DNA of 64,000 nt from Prado023 sp963700475 (GTDB lineage Bacteria > Actinomycetota > Actinomycetes > S36-B12 > CAIYMF01): positions 558,001 through 622,000 of the forward strand of contig CAVOXR010000015.1 in assembly GCA_963700475.1 (NCBI GenBank), written 5' to 3'. Position 1 is the first letter of the stretch, and every line of letters begins with the position of its first letter. The position numbers were made by a program, and so were the translations under genes. The notes under the pieces were generated by a model. The model saw only the letters and a list, made by a program, of their open reading frames with translations, was not told the DNA's origin and did no database searches. This document shows positions 17,925 to 25,983 of the stretch, piece after piece.

Positions 17925-18128
17925 TCAGAGCGGGGTGACCTGATCTGCCTGCGGGCCCTTCTGGCCCTGGGTGACCTCGAACTCGACGCGCTGCTCCTCC
18001 TCGAGCGACCGGTAGCCGCTGGACTGGATCGCGCTGTAGTGAACGAAGACGTCTGCGCTGCCGTCGTCGGGGGCGATGAAGCCGTACCCCTTCTCGGCGT
18101 TGAACCACTTGACGGTGCCTTGTGCCAT
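17925..18128 (-). CDS. Cold-shock domain protein
   Basis: A 67-aa single OB-fold nucleic-acid chaperone of the CspA family. RNP1 is seen as KGYGFI and RNP2 as VFVHYSAI, in the usual order after MAQGTVKWFNAE. The length is exactly that of the family. The ATG at 18128 is preceded by GAGGAGTACGAAGCACC, a good ribosome site. The 100 bp upstream to about 18230 hold no gene and probably contain its promoter and 5' leader. It binds RNA or single-stranded DNA and stands alone. Confidence 0.95.
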   Translation of the reverse strand: MAQGTVKWFNAEKGYGFIAPDDGSADVFVHYSAIQSSGYRSLEEEQRVEFEVTQGQKGPQADQVTPL

Positions 18129-18276
18129 GGTGCTTCGTACTCCTCGTGCAGATGTGAAATGAGCCGCTGCTCGACCCTCTTCGTCCAACAGCGGCATCAC
18201 CGTACAACACGCTCCGGGCACGGTGCACGCACGCGCGCGTACACCGTCGTGTCGGGCGTCGTGCGCGCGGGTCCGC

Positions 18277-19950
18277 TCAGCTGGCGCGGGCCAGGCTGTA
18301 GGTCAGCCATCCACCGTCGAGGTTGACCACGTCGTAGCCGAGCTGGGTCAGCAGGCGCGCGGCCGTGTGCCCGCGCTGGCCCACCTGGCAGTAGACCGCC
18401 ACAGGCACCGGGACCCCGTCGGCGCCCCGCGGGATCTCGGTGTGCCGGGCGCGCAGCTCGTCGATGGCGATGTTGACCGAGCCGTCGAGGTGACCTCGCC
18501 GGTGCTCGCCGGGGGTCCGCACGTCGATCAGGTACCGGTCGGTGCCCTCGATCTCGTCCCAGCCGATGGTGTGCGTGGTCCCGGTCATGATGTTGTCCGC
18601 GACGTAGCCCAGCTGGTTGACCGGGTCCTTGGCCGAGCTGAACGGCGGCGCGTAGGCCAGCTCGAGGTCGGCCAGCTCGTCGGCGGTGATCCCGCCAGTG
18701 ATCGCCGTGGCCAGGACGTCGATGCGCTTGTCGGTGCCGACGCCCCCGACGCCCTGGGCTCCGAGGATCTGCCCGGTGCTGGGGTCGAAGATGAGCTTCA
18801 GGCTTATCCGCTCGGCCCCCGGGTAGTAGCCGGCATGCGACCCCGGGTGGGTGTGGATCGCGCGGAAGTTGCGGCCGGAGGCCCGCAGCCGCTTCTCGTT
18901 GACGCCCGTCACCGCGACTGTGAGGCCGAACACCTTGACGATCGCCGTGCCCAGGACCCCGCCGAAGCGGATGGTCCGTCCGCCGATGACGTCGGCCACG
19001 AGCCGTCCCTGCCGGTTGGCCGAGTTGGCCAGGGGCACCAGGGTCGGCTCCCCCGTGGTGGCGTCGCTCTTGTCGACCGCGTCGCCGACGGCGAAGATGT
19101 GCGGGTCCGAGGTGCGCATCTGGGCATCGACCTGGATCCCGCCGCGCGGACCGAGCTCCAGTCCCGCCGCCTTCGCCAGGGTCACGTCCGGGCGCACACC
19201 GATGCTCATCACGACCATGTCGGCGTCGATCTCCCGACCGTCGGAGAGCACGGCGGTGTCCGCCCGGATCTCGGTCACCTGCACGCCGAGGGCCAGCTCC
19301 ACGCCGTGCTTGGTCAGCTCCGTGGCCACCAGCGCGGCCATCTCGGGGTCGAGCGGGGCCATCACCTGCGGGGCGAGCTCCACGACGGTGACGGCCATCC
19401 CGCGCTCGCGCAGGCTCTCGGCCATCTCGAGGCCGATGAAGCCGCCGCCGACGATCACCGCACTGTGGTGGTCCACCGCGACGCCGTCCTCACTGGAGTC
19501 CTCGGCACCCAGGAGGCTGTCGACGCGCTCCTTGATCCGGTCGGTGTCCTCGATCGTGCGCAGGGTCAGCGCCCGCTCCACGCCAGGGATGGGCGGGACG
19601 ATGGGCGACGCCCCGGGGGAGAGGATCAAGTGGTCGTAGGCCTCCGTGTACTCCCGGTCCTCGGCCAGGTCGCGCACCGTGACCGTGCGGGCGTGCGGAT
19701 CGATGGCGATGACCTCGGACTTGACCCGGACGTCGAGGCCGAAGCGCGCGTTCAGGCTCTTCGGGGTCTGCAGCAGCAGGTTGCGGCGGTCGGCGATCGT
19801 GCCCCCGATGTAGTAGGGCAGGCCGCAGTTGGCGAACGACACGTAGCCGCTGCGCTCGAGCACGACGATCTCGTGGGACTCGTCGAGCCGGCGCAGGCGG
19901 GTCGCGGCGGAGGCTCCACCGGCGACGCCGCCGATGATGATGGTCTTCAT
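18277..19950 (-). CDS. CoA-disulfide / CoA-persulfide reductase with C-terminal rhodanese domain
   Basis: FAD-dependent pyridine-nucleotide disulfide reductase of 557 aa. The N-terminal FAD site is IIIGGVAGGASAATRLRR, followed at FANCGLPYYIGG by the single redox Cys typical of CoADR and NADH oxidases. The NAD site is VIVGGGFIGLEMAESL and the second FAD block IFAVGDAVD. The last 100 residues are a rhodanese domain with active-site loop CQVGQRGH. CoADR-rhodanese fusions act on CoA disulfide, persulfides or polysulfide, so this is probably a reactive-sulfur enzyme. The ATG at 19950 has GAGGAG upstream. A CsoR/CstR-type palindrome lies 36-51 bp upstream. It is divergent from the ATPase gene. Confidence 0.87.
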   Translation of the reverse strand: MKTIIIGGVAGGASAATRLRRLDESHEIVVLERSGYVSFANCGLPYYIGGTIADRRNLLLQTPKSLNARFGLDVRVKSEVIAIDPHARTVTVRDLAEDREYTEAYDHLILSPGASPIVPPIPGVERALTLRTIEDTDRIKERVDSLLGAEDSSEDGVAVDHHSAVIVGGGFIGLEMAESLRERGMAVTVVELAPQVMAPLDPEMAALVATELTKHGVELALGVQVTEIRADTAVLSDGREIDADMVVMSIGVRPDVTLAKAAGLELGPRGGIQVDAQMRTSDPHIFAVGDAVDKSDATTGEPTLVPLANSANRQGRLVADVIGGRTIRFGGVLGTAIVKVFGLTVAVTGVNEKRLRASGRNFRAIHTHPGSHAGYYPGAERISLKLIFDPSTGQILGAQGVGGVGTDKRIDVLATAITGGITADELADLELAYAPPFSSAKDPVNQLGYVADNIMTGTTHTIGWDEIEGTDRYLIDVRTPGEHRRGHLDGSVNIAIDELRARHTEIPRGADGVPVPVAVYCQVGQRGHTAARLLTQLGYDVVNLDGGWLTYSLARAS

Positions 19951-19985
19951 GGTGCTCCTCGGGTCGGTTCCCTGATACGGCAAGT

Positions 19986-20001
19986 ATACCCCAGGGGGTA
20001 T
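19986..20001. promoter_or_regulatory. CsoR/CstR-family-type operator upstream of the CoADR-rhodanese gene
   Basis: The sequence ATACCCCAGGGGGTAT is a near-perfect palindrome with the AT ends and C/G tracts typical of CsoR/RcnR/CstR operators. It lies 36 bp from the CoADR-rhodanese start, in the 129-bp gap shared with the divergent ATPase gene. CstR-type repressors respond to persulfides and control rhodanese and persulfide genes, which fits the downstream product. No regulator gene of this family is in the window. Confidence 0.65.
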
Positions 20002-20079
20002 GACTCGAACCGGGTCTGGCCGCGTTCCGTGCCCCCGAGGGACTGCTGAAGACCCTATCGGCCGCCTAGGCTCAGGCAC

Positions 20080-21222
20080 GTGCTGATCAGACACCTGACC
20101 ATCGGCGGCCTGCGTTCCTACGCCCCCTCCCCGCAGCGGATCGGACTGGCGCCGCTGACGCTCGTGTTCGGCCCGAACTCCGCCGGGAAGTCCTCGCTGC
20201 TGTCCGTGCTGCCCATGCTCGCCCAGACCGCCGCACGTCCGGATGTGCTGTCGATGTCCGGCGACCTGGTCGAGGGCGGGTCGTTCCGGATGGCCGTCCA
20301 CTGCCACGACGTGGAGGCGCCGATGACCCTGGGCTTCGGGTGGACCTCGGACGTCGGTGTTGCGCGGGACGCGGCCATCTCGTTCAAGTGGGACCCGTCA
20401 CGCCGGGCTGCGATCCGCTCACACACGGAGCTGGCCGACGGCGAGGAGCGGGCCTCGATCGACGGCCCCCGACCGTGGGGCAGCCAGCCCGGCGTCGCGC
20501 TGCACCATCGCGTCACCGAGGAGTTCTGGGGCACGCTCGAGCGTGTGTACTTCGTGGGGCCGATGCGCGCCCGGGCGGAGCGGACCACGCTCGTCGGCCA
20601 GGGCATCGAGGACTACGTCGGCCCGGCGGGCGAGGAGATGGCCGCGATCCTGCACGCGCGCCCCGACCTGGTCGACCAGGTCAACGAGTGGTGCGACCGG
20701 CTCGGCCTGGGCTACCACGTGCGCATGCTCGACCCGATCAGCCAGGACATCGTGATGACCGCCGGGGAGTTCGCGGTGCTGGCCCTGGAGGACGTGCGCC
20801 GAGACCCGCCGGTCCTGGTCTCATCGCGGGGTGTGGGGTACGGGGTGGGGCAGCTTCTGCCGATCATCGTGCAGTCGCTGCTCACGCAGTCGGGGATGAT
20901 CCTGGTCGAGCAGCCCGAGGTGCACCTGCACCCGCGCCTTCAGTCCGCGGTCGGCGACCTCTTCGTCGACACGGTGGTCTCCGGACGTGCACAGCTTCTG
21001 GTCGAGACGCACTCCGAGCACCTCGTGCTGCGGCTGCTGCGCCGCGTGCGCGAGGGGGTGCTTGCCCCCGCCGACCTCGCGATCCTCTACGTCGACCTGG
21101 ACGAGGACGGATCGGCGTTCGTGCGGCGGCTGGAGGTCGATGCCGAGGGCGACCTGGTCGACGGCTGGCCCGGTGGGTTCTTCGACGAGCGGCTCGCCGA
21201 GGTCCTGGGCGGGCGCTCGTGA
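20080..21222 (+). CDS. AAA family ATPase with DUF3696-like C-terminus
   Basis: ATPase of 380 aa from the ABC-ATPase-like AAA group that includes RecF, OLD and many defence ATPases. Walker A is FGPNSAGKSSLL (residues about 30-41), Walker B is MILVEQPEVHLHPRLQ, with a signature-like SSRGVGYGVGQLLPI before it and the H-switch region LLVETHSEHLVLRLL after it. The C-terminus (DLDEDGSAFVRRLEVDAEGD then WPGGFFDERL) looks like DUF3696. It starts with GTG at 20080, shares a short divergent region with the CoADR-rhodanese gene, and overlaps the next gene by 4 nt (GTGA), so the two products are almost certainly made together. ATPases of this type commonly act as sensors or motors for a partner effector in phage defence; that role is inference here. 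Confidence 0.88.
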   Translation: MLIRHLTIGGLRSYAPSPQRIGLAPLTLVFGPNSAGKSSLLSVLPMLAQTAARPDVLSMSGDLVEGGSFRMAVHCHDVEAPMTLGFGWTSDVGVARDAAISFKWDPSRRAAIRSHTELADGEERASIDGPRPWGSQPGVALHHRVTEEFWGTLERVYFVGPMRARAERTTLVGQGIEDYVGPAGEEMAAILHARPDLVDQVNEWCDRLGLGYHVRMLDPISQDIVMTAGEFAVLALEDVRRDPPVLVSSRGVGYGVGQLLPIIVQSLLTQSGMILVEQPEVHLHPRLQSAVGDLFVDTVVSGRAQLLVETHSEHLVLRLLRRVREGVLAPADLAILYVDLDEDGSAFVRRLEVDAEGDLVDGWPGGFFDERLAEVLGGRS

Positions 21223-22283
21223 CCGAGAAGGCCGCTCTCCCGCGCAGGACGGTGTTCGGCGTGGGGATCTCCACGAGCGCCCTCGGCGATCGCTCGGAGG
21301 ATCCAGCCCTGCGCCGCGCGATCCACGAGGAGCTCCTGGAGGACCTCGCGGTCCACGGCCGCCTGGTCTTCACCTCGCAGGCGCACCTCGACCTCTTCGT
21401 CCAGGCCGTGTCCAAGCTGCCGACGTCGCTGGCCAAGGCGTGGGAGGTGGTGCTCTCAAGCCGGAAGGTTCAGGTGGGCATCGCTCGGCCTCCGCTGGAT
21501 GAGGCCCTCGGCGACATCCTCGACCCGGGCTTGATCGACTCCCAGCTCGCCGACGACCTCGAGCTCGTCCTCGTCGAAGCCGACCAGGCCGAGCTGCTCG
21601 GCGTGGCCGAGGACGAGTTCTCCGCCACCACACCGTCAGGCTTGGTCGAGATCGGGCGGATCACCACCGCGGGGCGCACGTCGGTGCTGATGGCCGCGCG
21701 CCAGGTGCTCGACGCGCCACTGCGTGAGGGCGTGAACCGGGAGGTGGAGTGGAAGGAGCGGTTCGGTCCTCTGTGTGCCGACAGCAAGCCGCTGGTCATC
21801 TACGACAAGTTCGTGGGGCAGCAGACGGTGCGCCGCTATCTCTACAACCAGGGGACCGGCGATGGCCTGACCTGGTTCCTCGCCCGGGTCGGGATGACCC
21901 CGGGGCGCCGCGTGAAGATCATCACCGCAGTCACCGACTCGGTGGACCGCGGCCAGCGCTTCGACGAGGAGGCGATGGTCACCGGGTTCCTGCGGATGAT
22001 GGCCTCGATGGCCGACCGCGACCTGCGCATCGAGCTGGTGCTCGTGCCGGAGCGGACGCGCGGCGAGAAGGGCCGCGGGGTCGAGCGGTTCGGCCACGAC
22101 CGGCACCTGCGGTTCGGGGAGCGCGCTGCGCTGGCGCTGGGCGCAGGCATGCAGACGTTCGCCAACGCCACCTTCCGCGAGACCGTCACCGTGGCGAGGC
22201 TGCCCATCGCTGATGCCAAGGCGCGCGAGGAGCGCTCGATCAAGGCGGCACTCCGCCCGCCCCAGGGCGGCTGGCTCGGCTGA
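21219..22283 (+). CDS. Unrecognised partner protein of the AAA ATPase, putative effector
   Basis: A 354-aa soluble protein coupled to the ATPase gene by a GTGA overlap. I do not recognise the N-terminal 160 residues, which include VFTSQAHLDLFVQAVSKLP and resemble a PIN/toxin-like alpha-beta domain only vaguely. The C-terminal half starts with KPLVIYDKFVGQQTVRRYLY, has KIITAVTDS and LRIELVLVPERTRGEKGRG, and ends with FGHDRHLRFGERAALALGAG. A late His-Asp-Arg-His segment followed by a Gly-rich strand is seen in phospholipase-D-like domains of the MITD1-C type, so a PLD-like effector is possible. No HNH, Toprim or HKD motif is visible. Residues of the His-Asp-Arg-His segment are candidates for the active site. 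Confidence 0.6.
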   Translation: MTEKAALPRRTVFGVGISTSALGDRSEDPALRRAIHEELLEDLAVHGRLVFTSQAHLDLFVQAVSKLPTSLAKAWEVVLSSRKVQVGIARPPLDEALGDILDPGLIDSQLADDLELVLVEADQAELLGVAEDEFSATTPSGLVEIGRITTAGRTSVLMAARQVLDAPLREGVNREVEWKERFGPLCADSKPLVIYDKFVGQQTVRRYLYNQGTGDGLTWFLARVGMTPGRRVKIITAVTDSVDRGQRFDEEAMVTGFLRMMASMADRDLRIELVLVPERTRGEKGRGVERFGHDRHLRFGERAALALGAGMQTFANATFRETVTVARLPIADAKAREERSIKAALRPPQGGWLG

Positions 22284-22623
22284 CAGGCCACCTCGCACCA
22301 GTTGCGGTGGAAACGGCTGTTCATCGAGGTCCGCCTCGCTGACCTCGCACCAGTTCGGGTGGTTCCGGCCCGGGGGTGGGGCCCGGGTTCAACGAGAACT
22401 GGTGCGAGGTTGTCGGCGAGACAGCCCCGAGGGCCGGGATACCACCGCATCGGCTGCGAGGTTGTTGTGGAACAGCCCCTGGGCCCCGCGTTCTGGGCCG
22501 ACCCGACCGAATGGCGCGCCTTTGGGAGCCCCGGGGGTGATCCGCCCGCCTCCCCGCGTCGGGTCGGATCGGATGCGGTGGGGTTGCCGGGCGGGGGTCG
22601 AGCGGTCGCGTACCGTGTCCGGC
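22284..22623. repeat. Intergenic region with copies of a CCTCGCACCAGTT repeat in both orientations
   Basis: This 340-bp gap holds no convincing gene. It contains acctcgcaccagtt at 22290-22303, then a 15-bp perfect inverted pair: acctcgcaccagttc at 22342-22356 and gaactggtgcgaggt at 22396-22410, enclosing a G/C-rich core with cccggg on both sides. A weaker relative (gctgcgaggttgttgtgg) is at 22454-22471. The paired arms could fold as a long hairpin, possibly a terminator for the ATPase module or a mobile palindromic element. The last 60 bp should hold the promoter of the next gene. Confidence 0.7.
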
Positions 22624-24357
22624 ATGGCCGATGGTGACGTGCGCAGCCCCAACGACCCTGGGTCCGGGGGACCTTCCGGGGCCGCGGAGTCGGCAGAGGC
22701 CGATCCTGCGAAGGGGCACAAGCGGCCGCTGTGGCTGGCCGCCCTGGCTGCTCTCGTCACCTTCCTCGCCCTCTATGGCGCGTACACCCGGCAGAGCTCG
22801 GACGTCCCGGGAGCGGACGCGCCGCAGAGCCCGGCGGGGTTGTTCCAGCAGGCACAAGCAGCCGGCACGTCGCTGACGGCTGTGGGACGGACCGTCGGGC
22901 TCGCCGAGCCGTGCACTGCGTGGCTCCTGGATGCCGGGGCGCCCGCGGAGGCGGACGCGTACGCGGTGACCAGCGCCCGGTGCGTCGGGCAGACGGATCC
23001 CACCACGGTGATGGCAGGCCAGGACCTCAAGGATGCAAGTGTCGAGTTCAACGCCTTCGCGCCGCTGTCCACCGCGAAGCAGGCCGACCTGGTGAAGGCC
23101 CCGATCGATGCCATCGAGTGGGCGTCCGTGCGCGGCACCGACCTGGCCGTCCTTCGCCTGGGATCGACCTACGGCGAGCTCGCCGGCCGTGGCGTCCGCC
23201 CGATCGACCCCGTGGCTGCGCCGGAGAAGGGCGCCGAGATCCTCATCGCGGGAGTTCCGATCGAGGGGATCGAGCCCAACCAGCAGTACCTGCGCGGGAG
23301 CCGATGCCAGGTCGGGGAGACCTCTGACATCCTCGAGGCAGGGCTGCTCGGGCACGACGCTCAGGCGTCCGACTGCGCGGGGATCCTCGGTGGGTCCCAG
23401 GGATCACCGGTGTTCAACCCGGCCGGCGAGGCGGTGGCGATGGTGACGACGACGACCATCGGGGCGACTGAGGAGACCGAGTGCGCCCTCGGGCTGCCCT
23501 GCCAGGTCTCCGAGGACGGCGGGATCTCGGTCAAGGAGAACACCAACTACATGCTGCCCGTGGCGGCCCTCGCCGCGTGCTTCGCGAACGGCACCTTCAC
23601 ACTCGGCGGGGACTGCGCCCTGGAGGATCCGGCGTCGGTGGTCCCGGCCCGCGCGGTCGCGTCGGTCGCCAAGCCGGGGTCGACCGTGGAGATCCAGCTC
23701 GAGGGGGAGCTGCCCGCGGGCTTCTCCTCGACGGCCGCGATCGAGGTGAAGCAGGGCAAGCTCGGCACGGTGGACTGCACGGCGCCGGAGGGCTGGTTGG
23801 GTGCCGAGGAGGCGGCGGCTCTGGCGGCGGCCGACGCAGGCCTTGTCGATGTGGCTGCCTCGCCGGACGCCACCCCGTCTGCCTCTGGGGCCACCGGCCC
23901 CGAGGCGTCGGCCGACCCGGAGGCGAGCCCGGGGGCTGGCCCAGACGCTGGCTCGGGCGAGGCCGTCCCCGCACCTGCCGGTCTGTGGTCGTATCCGGTG
24001 ATCCTCCCCAGCGACGAGGGCTTCACCCTGGTGTGCGTGGGATCGGCCGATCAGCCCACCGCGATCGTGATCAAGGCTGACGGCACCGCACCTGATCCGG
24101 GGACGATCGAGCTGACCACCACGAAGGTGGAGGGGGGCGTCCAGGTGGAGCCGGTGTTCGACCCCCCGGAGCTCACCGCGTTCCGGTGGGTCAGCGGCCC
24201 GGCCGACTCGATCGACTGCGCGACGGCCGAGGGCTACGTCGAGTACCGCCGCGTCCCGGCAACCATCCAGGCCGCCGACCTGCCCACCACGGTCTGCGTG
24301 ATCGGCATCGACGAGGCGGGCAACGAGTCCAAGCCCGCGGCGATCAAGGTCGAGTAG
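22624..24357 (+). CDS. Membrane-anchored trypsin-fold protein, catalytic His apparently missing
   Basis: A 577-aa protein with an acidic cytoplasmic N-terminus, one membrane segment (LWLAALAALVTFLALYGAYT, about residues 36-55) and an extracytoplasmic chymotrypsin-like domain. The expected triad blocks are recognisable: where the family has AAHC this protein has VTSARCVG, so the catalytic His is replaced by Arg; the Asp block is GTDLAVLRLG; the Ser block is GGSQGSPVFN. A Pro/Ala/Asp-rich linker at about 415-460 leads to a C-terminal beta-rich domain with two Cys. An inactive protease homologue, perhaps a sensor or scaffold, is more likely than a working protease. The ATG at 24624-2000 is position 22624. 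Six or more Cys suggest disulfides outside the cell. Confidence 0.75.
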   Translation: MADGDVRSPNDPGSGGPSGAAESAEADPAKGHKRPLWLAALAALVTFLALYGAYTRQSSDVPGADAPQSPAGLFQQAQAAGTSLTAVGRTVGLAEPCTAWLLDAGAPAEADAYAVTSARCVGQTDPTTVMAGQDLKDASVEFNAFAPLSTAKQADLVKAPIDAIEWASVRGTDLAVLRLGSTYGELAGRGVRPIDPVAAPEKGAEILIAGVPIEGIEPNQQYLRGSRCQVGETSDILEAGLLGHDAQASDCAGILGGSQGSPVFNPAGEAVAMVTTTTIGATEETECALGLPCQVSEDGGISVKENTNYMLPVAALAACFANGTFTLGGDCALEDPASVVPARAVASVAKPGSTVEIQLEGELPAGFSSTAAIEVKQGKLGTVDCTAPEGWLGAEEAAALAAADAGLVDVAASPDATPSASGATGPEASADPEASPGAGPDAGSGEAVPAPAGLWSYPVILPSDEGFTLVCVGSADQPTAIVIKADGTAPDPGTIELTTTKVEGGVQVEPVFDPPELTAFRWVSGPADSIDCATAEGYVEYRRVPATIQAADLPTTVCVIGIDEAGNESKPAAIKVE

Positions 24358-24490
24358 GGGCGCCGTTCGCGGGCTGGGGGACGGCGCGCCGTGGCTCTGC
24401 CGCGGGGGCCTGTGCGGAGTGGTCGTTCGGCGGCGCCGGGAGGCACTGGTCACTGGGCGCCGGGTGTTCCCGGCTGGCAGGATGCCACCC

Positions 24491-25854
24491 ATGAGCGCAC
24501 CCTCCACCGACAAGTTCCGTTCCGCTGTCGCTGCCGCCCTTCCGGGCATCCGCGCCGACCTCGAGGACCTCGTGCGGATCCCGAGCGTGAGCCGCGACGG
24601 GGCGACCTCACCCGACGTCGCCCGCAGCGCGGAGACCGTCGCGACGCTCCTGGCCGACCTGGGGATGCCCGACGTCCGCGTGCTGGAGGCCGATGGCGGC
24701 GCACCTGCGGTGGTCGCCCGGATGCCCGGACCCGACGGGGCACCGACGGTTCTGCTCTACGCGCACCACGACGTCCAGCCCGCCGGGAACCTCGAGGACT
24801 GGGACAGCGAGCCGTTCGAGCCCGTCGAGCGCGACGGTCGGCTGTACGGCCGTGGCGCAGCCGATGACAAGGCCGGGATCATGGCGCACATCGGCGCCCT
24901 GCGCGTTCTGCAGGCGGCCTACCCGGACGGGCTGCCGGTGGGCGTGACAGTGTTCGTCGAGGGCGAGGAGGAGGTCGGCTCGCCGACCTTCGGGCCGTTC
25001 CTCGAGGAGTACGGCGACCTGCTTGGCCGCGGACGTCGTCGTGATCGCCGACTCGTCGAACTGGGAGGTCGACGTCCCGGCGTTCACCACCTCGCTGCGC
25101 GGGCTGGTCGAGGTGTTCGTCGAGGTGCGCACGCATGCCGGCGAGCAGCATTCGGGGGTCTTTGGGGGGCTGTTCCCGGACGCGCTCACGTCGTTGTGCC
25201 GGCTGCTGGCGGGGTTGCACGACGAGGAGGGGCGGGTTGCCGTGCCCGGGTTGGTGCACGGGCCGGTCCCGACCGTCGACCTGGACGAGGCCGCGCTGCG
25301 TGCGGAGGCCGGGGTCCGCGAGGGCGTGGCCTCGATCGGGGAGGGTTCGGCGGCCAACCGGATCTGGTCGCTGCCGGCCGTGACGGTGCTTGCGATCGAC
25401 GCCCCGCGCACCGACGCGGCCGCGAACGTGCTGCTGCCGATCGCCCGGGCGAAGGTCAGCATGCGGATCGCGCCCGGGCAGGACCCGGCAGCTGCACAGC
25501 AGGCGCTGGCCGACCACCTGGTGGCTTCGGCGCCCCTGGGGGGTGACGGTGACGTGCGTGCCGGGTGCGGCCGGGAACGCTGTGGCGCTGGTGCCCTCGG
25601 GGCCGAACGCGGACGTGGCCCGGGCGGCGTTCACCGACGCGTGGGACGGCACCGAGCCGGTGCACATGGGGATCGGCGGGTCGATCCCGTTCATCGCCGA
25701 CATCGCGGTGAAGTACCCGGACGCGACGATCCTCGTGGTCGGCCCCGGGGACCCGGCGGCGTGCTGGCACGGCCCCAACGAGAGCGTGGACCTCGAGGTG
25801 CTGCGGCGGCTGACGCTGGCCGAGGTTCTGCTGCTGGCGCGGCTGGGGGAGTGA
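24491..25854 (+). pseudogene. M20 family metallopeptidase (dipeptidase), two frameshifts
   Basis: Zinc aminoacyl-dipeptidase of the M20 family, about 454 codons when the frame is repaired. The first part has the metal-site blocks VLLYAHHDVQPAGN, GRGAADDKAGIMAHI and FVEGEEEVGSP. The frame is lost at 25022-25025, where CTTGGCC stands for an expected CTGGCC: removing one T joins EEYGDLL to AADVVVIADSSNWEVDVPAF. A second break is a six-G run at 25538-25543; five G would join SAPLG to VTVTCVPGAAGNAVAL and lead to the normal C-terminus with the metal ligand block ESVDLEVLRRL nearby. Both breaks are single-base insertions, one in a homopolymer, so assembly error is a strong alternative to true decay. 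Confidence 0.82.
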
Positions 25855-25983
25855 CCGCAGGTGGTCCCCCGGAGTGTCCCCTGACCCGAACGGGTGATGC
25901 TGTAGTTATTGGTCGACACGCTGAGTGAGCGTCAAATACCCTCGATCTGTCACATCTCGTGGTAACGGTCGAGGGGAATTCTC

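Noticed and set aside
20080..22283. Naming the ATPase pair as Septu, Gabija or PARIS
   Set aside because: The partner has no HNH, UvrD-like helicase, Toprim or DUF4435 motif that I can see, and the ATPase has no nuclease domain.
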